This document shows positions 1 to 12,500 of a DNA stretch of 64,000 bases, in pieces. Both the position numbers and the translations under genes were made by a program. The stretch is from Formicarius rufipectus (Eukaryota > Chordata > Aves > Passeriformes > Formicariidae), in assembly GCA_013399695.1 (NCBI GenBank), contig VXAU01001353.1:62001-126000 (forward strand), written 5' to 3'. The notes under the pieces are model-generated. The model saw only the letters and a list, made by a program, of their open reading frames with translations. It was not told where the DNA came from and did no database searches. Each line of letters starts with the position of its first letter. Position 1 is the stretch's first letter.

Positions 1-473
1 GACAGTCAATATGGCCCTGACATGCCCTACTACTGTCTCCTGTGGAAAAAAAAAAAAAAAAGTGGCATATTTGTCTGCCTTGCTGCTACTCCAGACTCTG
101 CTGTATGCAGCTCTTCTGCTGTTGCGCACTGCTTTCTAACATAGGCACATCGACCACCTGAGCTTCTCCTTGTCCTTCTCCAGCAGCTACACCTGTAGAG
201 CCCTCTCATTTTCCTGAGCACTGACAGAGGCACTCAGGTCTCAATTGACCACTCTGTGGCTCATATTTGAAAGATTTACTTCACAACCTTGAGGGCAAGA
301 AACTGCCTTCTTGATTCATCAAAAGCTTAATTCTGATTTAAACATTCTTGTTTGGTTCCTATAGGCCTTTTTTATTTTGTCTTTCTTGAGAGAATCCTAC
401 CAAATCCTGCAGGACTTTGCTGCTTTCTGGTCTCTTCCCACCAATTACCCAGCTTGGAGGTGAAATATTTTAC
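1..473 (-). other. DNAH1 intron, partial
   Basis: This is the intron downstream of the exon at 474-578. It holds a 17-base A-run near 45-61 (a T-run on the gene strand). I see no exon matching the expected human VKWMDSSAPFTMVP segment. Confidence 0.6.
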
Positions 474-578
474 CTCTCTAACGACCTCTTCATCCAGATC
501 CTCTTCAGTACTGCTAAGCCCAGCATCATCCAGTTTATAGTCATAAACCAGTCCTTCTTTTGGGAAAAGTAACTGGAT
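474..578 (-). CDS. DNAH1: DNAH1 last exon in window, leading to AAA3 (LLFPKEGLVYDYKLDDAGLS)
   Basis: This 105-nt exon has phase 0 at both ends. It encodes IQLLFPKEGLVYDYKLDDAG and an acidic STEEDLDEEVVRE tail, matching human TLLFPEEGLVFDYRLEDAG and the acidic loop after it. The acceptor is CTCACAG and the donor GAG|GTAAAA. The next exon, carrying the AAA3 P-loop in mammals, was not found in bases 1-470. Confidence 0.95.
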
Positions 579-3500
579 CTGTGAGAATAAGGCTGTGGTG
601 AACCTGGATGCCATTCACAGGAGGATCTGCACTAGTTCAAGGAACACTTTACTAATGGGATACTTCCCAGGACAGGGGGCTCAGGCTCAGGTGTCTCCCC
701 GAATTTCCAGCTCCAGAGGTCCCTTTAAGTTTGAGGCAGTGGTATACCAGATGCCAAGAGGAAGTCCATCCAAAGCCTCCAGGCATTCAAGAAGCTCTGA
801 GCCCCATCCCTCATTACTAATTCCTGTATGAGAGAGGATCTGGTTTTCCTTTACTCACCTTTTCCTTTGCCATCTTTTTTCTGAGCCATGAGCTGAAGGC
901 CTCGCGACCTTGGGAATCTCCAGTAGCACCCACACTCCAGATCAAGGCAAATATAAACCAGGGTTCAATCAGCTCCCCCATACGAGCAACCTTCTCCCGG
1001 GGAACTGTCCTAATTCCCTTAGAACCAGAGACAAGCAGAACAAAAATTCTCAGGCATGGTTAAGGCATACAAAATCCAGACTCTTCTTAATTAGCTTGTA
1101 ATGCTATTCAGCTTCTGTGTAGCTTTTCCTAGCCAGCTTTTCACAGGCCTTGTTAATATATTCCATGGATTAAAATTTGTTGTTTTATTGATGTACTTGA
1201 GAGAGACCCCTTGCTGAACTAACGTCACTCAACAGGAGCTGAGAGAAGAATTTAGTCTTAGGTTTTTAATTTGAAAATTGTCCAGCTTTCTTCAATACTA
1301 ACTCTCAAAGGACCTGCAATCTGAAGCGCATCACTGCTCAGCTCTGATCTCTGCTTTCCGCTTATTCTCCAATTCCCCCTGCTATAAATAAAAGTGAACC
1401 TCTGCCCTCCAGCCTGGTAGGCACGGAGCTTATCTTTTGTTCCTTCAGTGGGCAGAGCATAATCTTTCCAGGTTTACCTGTGCTTTGCAGGATGCTGTAT
1501 TACTTCTGCCATATAGATGAGCTACAGCATGACCTTTCTGCACCAAGATCTTGTTCTCTGGTGACTAACCCTCTGCACGACTTGGTGTCCTTAAGAGCCA
1601 CAGGCACAAATGATAGTGACAGAGGTAGCAAAATCCTACCTTAATGGGAATGAAAGGCTGAAACAAACATTCCAAAAGCACAAGAAGACTCCTCGTGAGG
1701 TTACCATCTGTTGAGGTAATTATCTCCTTCACAGAGCTCCGGACAAAGTCAATAGCATCCTGTGAAAGGAAAGGCAGGAACAGCTTGGTGTCACCAACAC
1801 AATTGCCTCTGGTTCTACCTTCTCATTCTGGTTTCTCCTCACTGCCCTCATGCTATGTTTAGCAGGGAGAGTGTGACTGATAATGATGTAATTTCCAACT
1901 GTGTACCAAGTATCACTGTTTTGATTGAAGAAAAGCCAGTCAAACCCCTGGATTCAGTTTTAACCCCAAGAAACCTCTGGGCCTGCCTTTTGGTTCTGTG
2001 CAACAGTGATGTGCATCTTGTGCCATCCCTGCTGTTAAACGGTTTGGTCCTTTCAGATCTTTCCTTTGCATCTCCAGGTTATTTATTACAATAATGGCTT
2101 AGCAGCAGAGTAGAAATAACAAGACTTGTTTGTACAATTTTCTCCCTGGAGTTAATCCACTGTAAGCAGTGGAGCTGCACATGGGATGATTTTGTCCAGA
2201 AGATAATTTTAAAATGAAATAAAACTATAATGACCAATGAGACTAAATCACATCTACAGGGATCAGTGAGTAATCTCTATTAAACCCAGAAAATTCACAG
2301 AGCAGTTTGTATGCTGGTAGTCTGAAATGTTTCCACAATGGCATTTAAATCCAGGCCTTGACAAGTCTGGGCTGGTTGATATCCAAGCTGTCAAGCTTGA
2401 AGCCCTGGAAAGGGTGGAATGGCATGGTAGTTCACCTGGAGGAATGTCTGGAAGAGAGATGCTAGTTTCTGCGAGAAGCGCTGCATGACTTCTGGAATAT
2501 TTTTCAGCCAGCATTCAATGAAGGGCTCCAGCCCCAAGATGCTGGGTTCCAGGTAAACCATGCCACAGCGGGAGACTGTGGCAGGGGAAGCAACAGCTAG
2601 ATCCTGGACTTCAAACATCATGGTCATGCTCTGGAAATTGTCAAAGAAAAGGAAGGATAAGGACTTGTTCACTTTCAATACATCTTTCAGCACCGGGAAG
2701 AAGGAATACAGAAAACAAGCAGCAAAACTGCGAGGGATGAGTTACCTCTGTCATCTTGATGATTTCCCCTGAGCTTAGGCACAACTTCTTATTATCATCT
2801 AGCACTGTGTTCATGTTCTCAATCCACAAAGCATCAACTGGCCCATCAAACATATACCACTTCTTGTTGGTGTCTGCTGCCACAGTTCCCTGGCGGATGA
2901 GTGTGGAAAAGATCCCATCTGTCCTGAAAGGTGTAAGGAAGGCAGGGCTTAGCCCATTCTAGTTTTGCTGAAATCAATGGCAAAGTTCCTACCATATGAG
3001 GCAATAGAGGCAGAATCTTACCCTGGCTCATCTGCCCAAGGATACCTGTGCCCCCCTTGTTGATGAGCTGCATAAAAGTCCACTTCATTCCATTTTTTAC
3101 TGAGACAAACATCTCAGCCGGAGTGACACCAAGAAACAATTTCTTTTGTAATTAGGAACTAGAATTCATGTCAGTTAAATATTAAATGTCAAGCTTCCCT
3201 TTAACATCTCAGTCCTCACTGTAAAGAGGCCTTACTAACATCCAGTTTGGGTCATAGGCAGGTTATGTACTCTCTGGAGGTGCCTCTTTTTCTCCACCAA
3301 GTGTAAAAGCAGACTCAGGTTACAAGGATAAAACCGGGCTAAAGAGCATGGCCCTACCCCTCTTTAAAGTTGAAGTTCCTCATCCTCAACTGCCTGTGAA
3401 CCTGAGTGGTGCTGGAGCTGGTGAAGAGGAGAGCAGACAAAAGGAATGATAGCTGTTGACACCAGGATTTTCATCTATACATGGAAACCTGGAGTGCAAT

Positions 3501-6500
3501 TGGACAGACTCTACTCCTGCTATTAAATAATTACTTGTTATTTTTATAATGCTAGTGAATTCCAGGATATTGTTACTGAGATCAAGGGAAAACAGTCTGT
3601 TCTAAAGTTCAGTTGATTAAAACAGATGGATTTGTCTGTAAATATATTTTACATGGCTGCTGTATTTTTCTTTTTGTCATGTTGATGTGCCTGTATGCTG
3701 CCCTGCATAGAGTCACATCATAAATAAACTGTTGAGCTTAATTGGAACATGTATTCAGTAAATACACACCAGATCCCAAGTTGGGAAGCTATAGTCTCAG
3801 CATCAGTAATGTTTAACTTGCTTGTTCTTTTCCTAGAGGTAGTTAAATTCATATATATTTTGTTTCCCTCATTTTACAGAACACAATCTTTATCGTTGCC
3901 CCTAAGCAAGTGCTGACTGACAGGGCCAAAGGGAGATTCACACTGCTTCTCACACCTTAGATTCTGGATAAAGTGAGCTGCAAAGTCAACCTCAGGTCAC
4001 ATATGAAAACATAAGCAGTAGAACCTGGCTCCAAAGAGGGCAAATGGGCTATTGGTTCTTGTTTCCAAACCATGCAAGCAAGCAGGAGCCCTGGTAACGG
4101 GAATGAAATGCCTCTTTATGCCTGAAAGTCATTCCTCAACATTCAAGGCTACCAGGGCATTTATACAGAACAATTCAAGTGCACAGTACAGAGGTCACTT
4201 TTCTTTAAAAGTAAAGCAACTGTTTTTAAGCTGCTGTATCTTAGAGCAGGGGCATGTGCTGCAAAGCTATTGAATTATTGTTATGCAGTTAATGCTGCGA
4301 GCTGAGCTGCAGGAACTGTCTGGGCATGTGCTGGCAGGCAGGCCAAGCACACAATAAAAGATGTCAGCTTAAATCTCTCTGACTGGCTGTTGTAGCTTGG
4401 TGAGGATAAGGACTTGGTTGCTTCTGGTTTTATGCCACCACCCTAAATGGTTCTCAGCCTTGAAGAGAAGACGCTCAAGACCAGAGAAGTGTTTTCTGTC
4501 TGGAAGGGAGGAAAGAAGGTTTTGTACTTTACCACTCATGCGTTAGCAAGTTGAACTCTCCATAAAGCTGGCCCATTGTGATGGATTTGGGATTCAGTAC
4601 AAAGTAGTTGACTGCTTCGTAATTCCCACCACTGGCTGCAGGCTGACCTTTCAGTGATGTCATTGCAGCTGCCAGGACTTCGTAACTCTGCAAAAGCAGG
4701 ACAGCCAGAGAGTTAACTGACATGGCTCCAGAGCGACAAAGCCTCTTGCTCTCACAGCAACTGCATTGCAAAGGCAGTGAGAAAGGAGACTTAGTGAAGG
4801 GCAATATCATAGTAAGAAGATGCCTGGCTGAAATAAAAGCACAGAAGTAAAGCATTCTACATGCAGCAGAGGAGGAAGTTAGATGTGTGCAAGAGGCCTC
4901 AAGCACCTTGAGATGTCAAAGTATGTCTCAGCCTTAGGAATCTGTAGCAGAGCTAAAAAGCCTCAGTCTAATCTCACAGCTCAAGAAGTGAACCATATTG
5001 AACCATGAATATATTTCTCCATGGCTACATAAATCATTACTAACAGGCAGTGTCTTTGTACCCTGACTTCTATCTGAGAGAAGCTGGAAATGCCAGAATG
5101 TGAGTCTTCTGTGAAACTTAACTGTCTGCATCACTAAGGTGGTTTGCTGGGGCCAGCACAGTGTCTCATCTGTACCTTTGTCTTCCCAGAACCTGTTGGT
5201 CCCACCAGCATAAGGCCATGACGAACCACGGTGGTCTCATACAGCTGGATGCACTTAGTCACAAAACCTGTAGAGGCAGATGATGCACAGTGGGTCTGGG
5301 AGCACATTTCTTTCCTGAAAGCCCAGGCCCAGAAGGAACTCATGGAGAGCGTTTTCTCTCACCATCGACATCCTTCAGCTTTGCTTGGAGGCAGGATTTG
5401 CGGATTGCTTCTTCAAGGATGCCGTAATCAACAGGTGTTTCTTTGATGTTTGGAAATAAGTCTGAGACAATACCATTGAAGAGCTTGAGGTCATCCTGCA
5501 GGAATTTGGGTACGTTGGCATCCCTAATAGCCCTCAGGCAGATAAGCTCCTGCAAGGATTAAAGAACTCAGAACTTCAGAGCCTTCCTCTCTTATGAGGC
5601 TGCAGAAAAGGCCACATTAGTCTATGGCAATGTGAAGTACAAGCACATTTACCTCATCCATATCAGGATTCTCTCTTTTGAGGTTGCCAGCTGTTGAGAT
5701 GACAGTCTTCACAGCTCTCATCCCAAAGTCATAGTGATCCTGGAAAAGGTACAGAGGAAACAATAGCATCAGCCACAGGAGAATCACTTAAAAAAAAGAG
5801 TAAACCTATGTATGCACTTTGTTAGCAAGTAAGAAAAGAAAAATAAGGGAGATCCCCCTTCAGAACAACTCCAAGACTGCTCTCAAGATCCTTCAAACAA
5901 GTAACTAGTCCTCAGCTTAACAGACTACAAGTGAAGAAGAAAAGAATAACTGGATGATGAAAAATCCTAGATGGAAGGAAAAGCAGGCAGGGCTGCTTGG
6001 CTCAACTGTCCTGACACTGTAATCCTATCTAGGACTTAAGGTGAAAGCAAGTCAATGCATAGGTGCAGAAATCAGAATTACAAAGGAGAGAGGAAGATGA
6101 AGAATGAGTATGGTGACCTTTTTGAGTTATGCTATCACAAGGCACCAAGAGAACCAACCAGGCACTTCGTGCCTAGACTCAGAAAGCTTCACATTTCAAA
6201 AACATTCATGGACATTAAGGCATCGACCTGGGAGCTGAGTTGCTCTGACAATAGTTTGAATGTTGTGGTGATCTTCTTTGCAAGGACTTTGGCTTCATTA
6301 AACCCAAAGGAGTAAAGTGAGATCTCTGCAATCATGGAGTAATCTGGGACCATCATAGCCACAGGACGGAAGAGAGCCTGAAACATACAGATGCAACACA
6401 AGATCAAAACACTGTCATTTCTTGCCTTTTTTAGGAGCAAACTGGAAAGGCTGAGTATCTATCCCAGACTGTTCAAAGGACACAGCATGAGTGTGTCTGG

Positions 6501-9500
6501 CACCTGTCAGCAGACTGCAATCTGAGGAGTGCCATTTGCTTACACATGTGTCTCAAATCAAAAAGTGATCCTAAAAACTTTCCAGAAGTGTCACATCCTA
6601 ACCCCTGTCACAGACATACTGGTGGCTCCAGGTAGCATGCAGCACCTACACTGCCCCTCTGCTTTCTGTCTATGCAGCCTGCCCTCCTCACCTTCAGGTT
6701 ATCAGGCAGCTCAGTACGCCCAGCATATCCTGGGTTCATTGTGATGAAGACTGCACAGGATGGCACCAGTGGGATCTCTGTGCCCTCAAATATGAAGGAC
6801 TCCACCTGCAAAATTACAAATATGACTATCCTTGAAGAACACAGCCTGACCTGCAAATTAAATAATGTGGTAGAACCTTCCAAGAAGGGAACAACAGGTT
6901 TAGGTAGTTAAATTATCAAGTACACAAACATAGAGTAGTTGCCCATAGCTGTAGTGACTCAATCTGGTCCCACTGCAGGAATCCAGTATTACCAGCAATA
7001 TTTTTCCCTGTATAAGAAACTGGACTCATGGAAGATTTATTGATAGGATAAATTTTTATTCTAACTCTTGAACAGACTCTGATCTCTCCAGCTGTAAACA
7101 AACATCTTTCCATTTATGTTGCAGTAGAGATCAGACCTGAATTAATTTGTGGCAAAAAGGGCAAAGAGAACCCTAAATCCTTTTTAAATCTGTGTAGGTA
7201 GTAATTTCAGATGAGGGATAAAGTAATGCAGAAGAATTTACAGAGAGCAAGTTACTAATTCCAAGCCAAAGTCAAGGAGATTCAGGTCTTAACCCTTCTG
7301 AGCCTCCAGAGAACAAAGAAGAAACTGGCTGCTAGACTGGCTGACAGCTGAGTCTCCATTAAAGCCAACAATTCACTTTCCAATGCAACTCTGTGTGTGC
7401 ACAAACATGCATTTTTCTGCATGTACTCGGTTTTGTGAATCCACCAAAGCCTGGATAACACATTTAGACAAATTGGGTGCTGAGCAACTCATGGCAGAAC
7501 ACTGGCTGTCTTTATCACAGCTTCAATTTCTATGAGCTCAGTGGATCTCAGTGTCTCCCACACCAAAGTCTGCTGGCACTGCAGCTCAAGCTTAGAGCTA
7601 GTTCAGCCCGTGAGAGTGTAGGCAACTGTGGCAGCACACGCGAGGGTTACAAACCCCACTCCCAGGATGCTGACTGTGTAATGGTCTGATACGATGCACC
7701 ACAGCCAGGACAGTGCTCAAACCTCTCCAAGCTTAAGGATATCTGTCCAAGTCACCCCTGAGCACTGAAGCTGGTCCTCCATGAAGGTGTGTGCAGGGAC
7801 AAGCACTTGCCTGAACTAGCTCAAGTGGAGACTTTTTTCTCTGCTTTTGCATCCACACGTTCCTTACATACCCTCTGCTGTTGTGCTTTCTGGATGGTTG
7901 TGATCTGCTGGGCCACCACAGAGAGCACCTCGACATCAATGCGGTTGAACTCATCGAAGCAAGCCCATGCACCAGAGCTGGGCAGGGAAGGAAAAATAGA
8001 GTCAGGGACACCACACACAAGCAAACTTGCAGTCAAAAGTTCAGCCAGATCCAAAAATTACAAATCCACATACTGGGTAGGCAAAATGGAGACTAAAAGT
8101 GAACGCAAAAGACCCCTAATGTCCCATGGCAGGCAGTGACACAGATACAGTGTCCTGGGACATTGGAAGGGGCTGTAGCCCCTTACCCTGACTTTGCATC
8201 CCAGGCCATGTGATGAGTGACCATAGCAGTATCTGACCCTATAGCCTGGGACAAATTTGGCATGTTATAGATTTGAGCTTTGAAGAGGTGTCATATTGAA
8301 TTCCTGGTTTGTACCTGAGCTGTCAGTGTAGCAGGTACAATTTAGACAACTCATATGTCCATTTTTCAGAATTTGGAAGACTGTGTATAAAGCTGAAAGC
8401 ATGCTTAGGAGGAAGGTGATCTTCCCACAAGGCATGGCTTAAGAAAGAAGTTAAATTACTTAAAAAGAAAACATCTGAGAAAAGAGTATTGCTTTTGTTG
8501 GAGTAACTAATTCAGATTCACCAGAGTGCAACAGACTAATTGGACCAGCTCTGTTTGAAACGTAGAGAAGAGAGAAGTCTCCCTGAGAGGATCCCTCAGG
8601 GCTTAGAGCAGTCTCTCTTGGCTGCTCAATTTTGAATATTCTCAGCAGATTGTCTTCTTCTTAAGATTAAGCAGCTTGTGGGCTGAATCTCAGTTCAACA
8701 CGTATGATATTAAAATAAAGGCCAAAGCTGGAAACATTTGCACAGGTGGATTAGTGCATTATGGATTAGGGCAAAGCATTTTAATTTTGCCTTAAATGAA
8801 AAGGATCTCCTTTTATCTGGTTGTTTGGGGTTTTTGTTTTTCTTATTTTTTCCTTTTTTCTTTCCCAACTGGATCAATTTTCCCTTCTTTCTGTCTAGAA
8901 TTTTGTAATCTTGCTTATTCTGGAACTCATTAATCCCCTTACTAGGGTTTTGCTTGTTCTTTTGGGCTGCTGTGAAAAATACCCACCAATTTCCAGTGGC
9001 CAGTATCCCTGCATCCTATCCACTCCTCAATAATGACATGCAGCATTTCACTGTACCTGGCTAGTCCCTTAAAAAACTTTCCCATTGCCATAAAGTCGAG
9101 TTGGTCAGAGCAGTTGAACACTACAGTTTGGATTGCTAGTGCTTTGCCCAGGTCTTTTGTTGTTTCTGTTTTGCCTGTTCCTGCTGGTCCTGCAGGTGCT
9201 CCTCCAAATTTCAGGTGCAGAGCTCCTGTAAGTGTCAGGTAACACCTACAACAGAGATCACATGACGAAAAAAAGCATTTGTACTACTGATTTCAGTACA
9301 GGAGATATACGATCTATCCATCTGGAGACAAGGAGGAATCCATCATTCATTATTCTGCAAAACTGCTTTGATATGCAGCATTCTGAAAAAGAGTTAGCTA
9401 TGTGGCCTTGATTAGCATTCATGGAAGCCTGCATGGATAAATCCTTCTGCCACTGGCTACAAATTCACTCTCCAAAAAAAGGACAGTTACAAAATGGTAA

Positions 9501-12500
9501 AACTATTATTTCTGCTGCATATCCTAGAGTACTAGATGCTATCTCCTGGTTTCTAGAAGAGCTCCTTAGCTATCAGGTGGGTATTTTATAAGAGTCAGAG
9601 CCCTACATTAAGAATTAGGAGAGTGAAAGCAATCAGTCTGAATACTGATCACTAGGAATACAGTGGTAACCAATGCCAGGGTGTTCCTATGCCCTTGTCT
9701 CAGGTAGTCCTTTACTGTACAAATGGTTTCTATTTACATACATTAAGCAGTAGTACCCGCATGGTCAGATCCTTGGCTTAATCCTGTTCATCCAAAAGAA
9801 AAAAAGAGAGAAAAGATACACTTACTACCCAGAAAACAATCTCCTTACCTGTCAGTGAGGGGTGTGATAACCAGACGGCCAGTGTTCCCCAGATACTCAT
9901 AGCCATAGATAAATTCAGCATTGACTGCCCTGATGTACAGGTCGTCCCTTGTCCAGTAGTATCTAATGATGAATGAACATGACAGCAGAGAGATAAACCC
10001 TGGCTGGCACACAAAGCAGTTGCTCATGAGGCTACAGCCTGCGGGTTTGGAGACTTGCACTTCAAAGGGATAAGGTAACACAAGAGAGTGGACAGGATTT
10101 TTCACAGGACCTGAGAACAAGCATTGCGCTCCTTGGGCAGGAGGATGCCCTTTCACAGTGAAACATCATGGTAGGGGTTAGTCTATACTGCCAGAGTGAA
10201 TGCCATCAAAACTAGGTCTATCTCAGATGCCTCAGAACTGGCATCTGTAGCAGACTTCAATCCCACTCCTCACAAGGCAATTCAGACTACTGTTTATATA
10301 CTGTGCAAACTTCTATTCCCATATGTCATGGACACAGTGGGTGGGTAATGTGATCGAAGGCTGGCCAGGGAGGTCAGGTGAGGTTCAACAGCAATGCTGT
10401 CTAACCTGAGCTGGGAGATCCACTCAAAATCATTCATGCTCGTTACATTCTCCTCAATCAGCTTTGCTGCAACATCCTTGGCATGGACCTCAATCACAAT
10501 AAGAGCTGACAACACTGCTCGCTGCATCTTGGACAGTTTTCCACGGACCAGGGCAACCAAATCGCCCAGCTGGGGAAGGAAAAGAAAGTACCCTGAAGCA
10601 ATCCATTCAAAAATCTTGGCTGTATTAACACAATGCAATCAAACTTCTGGCATGCTAAAAGTCAGATCACAGCCTGTGTCCAGGCAACTTCTGCCTCCTT
10701 TCTTGTCAGAGATACAAATGATTGCTCTGAAAGCAAATACTACTCAAACGTGACTTTTGCCTACACCAATCAGGTGTTAAAAAAGAGTTAGAGACACTAT
10801 GAGGCCCAGAACTAATAACTCCCAGGTATTAGGTGTGGTTGGATGCATGGAACAGATACAAAGGGTGCAGTTTCATCCACTGTCCCTCACTTCCATTTTC
10901 ATTCACCTTGGACTTCTTTGGTGACCCTGGAGAAGTTATCTTTCACCTTTTTTATTGTCTTCAGGTAATGATCATATTATTAGTCCTGTACATTATCTGA
11001 GGTTTATGATGACAAATATCCTAATTGTTAAAAGAACCTATTTTTTCACCTGTTACGAACTGCGCTATGCAAAACTGTGTTTGCCCTACAGTATTGTCCT
11101 GGCTGTATTTATAATTTATCTAAGGTCTGATGATTCCAAAGTCTCCATCTGGCAAAATCTCACCCTTTCATTCATTTTCATACCTGAGCACTCAGCTGTG
11201 GGTAAAGCCTGTCAGACAAATCTCCAGCTTCCAGAGCATCAGACACTTCCTTTGTCCAGAAAATCTGGCAGCCAGCAATGACCACTTGGCCAGGCCATTG
11301 CAAGACCCATGCAGTACGTGGAGTCTTAAAAACAGAAAAAAATTGTGGGAGAAAAAGGTGGTAAGACAATGATTAATTGATTTCTATGTTCCTTGCTCTG
11401 AGATGCATGATTAACAAGTAAGAACCAAATTCTAGTGTAAGAAGCTTTCTTTTTTTCCCCTCCATTTGCTGTGAAGAAATCTTCTTCAGGCCCAGGCTCT
11501 CTGTACACTAGGTACGGCACATACCTTTTCTCCACTATGCCACCTACAGTAACCAGTTACAAGTAGCCAACAGCAAGGGAAGAGCAGGAAATTGTAAGAC
11601 CTAAAAGAATGTTTCCCCTTCTCTGGCCTGTTCTAACTTTCCTACTTTCAAGTTTTCACTCTGAATAAAAAAACAGTAACAGAAACGTCTGAGGCCTTTC
11701 TATTTTTCAACCTTTCTCCCTCCTTAGACCTAACAAATTAGAAATTTAGATTTTATACCAGCATAGTTTTTATACAGAAACTAGAGCCAAGATGCATCCC
11801 CTATGCCCTGACTGAGACCAACAACTGCCTTGGTTACTTTTACCAGCCCCTAGCACACTGTGTGAGACATGAGAGCTGAAGCAGAAGATTCTTGTAGAGA
11901 GGAAGTAATTTGGAGAGATGAATAGATATGGATTCACATAGGGTTGTTTTTACGCTATTAGGAAGCATTCTGTGGCTGTGAGGGTGTGTGCAGGGTTTGC
12001 ATTCTTCTGGACCATTAGCTTCTTGCTCAGCTACTCATTCTGCACTTGATGGACACACAACTGGATTCAAGGCTCTATTTTGAAAGTCAATTAGAATAGA
12101 ATATTCTGGTAGAATATCCCAAGCTCATCAACCCCATTACTGGTGATCTCTATGGCAAGCCTGTAAAGAAGACATCAGAGACCTGCCAGTCTGTGATAAA
12201 ACTCTTACCTCTGGATAGACACTGATTGATTTTTCTATGTTGTCCCGAACACTGGCCTTCATAATTTTCTCCACTTCCAGCAGCCAATCTTCCACATTTT
12301 CTGAGGGAAGGATGGGAGCAAATAGCTTCACCTCTTCCCTTTCAGCAGAATACATGTGTGTGATCTGTAGGTCCTCCTGGAACTTCAGCTAATGGAAGAA
12401 ACACAACAGGAGATATGAGTGGAGGATTTCCTTTCTATCCCTGCCCACCTGTCCCTGGGGGACAGCCAGCCCATACCAGTGTTTGCTCATTATAAACCTG

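Noticed and set aside
9033..9242. Plus-strand frame over the AAA1 region
   Set aside because: It is the antisense shadow of the DNAH1 Walker A exon (GPAGTGKT on the minus strand).
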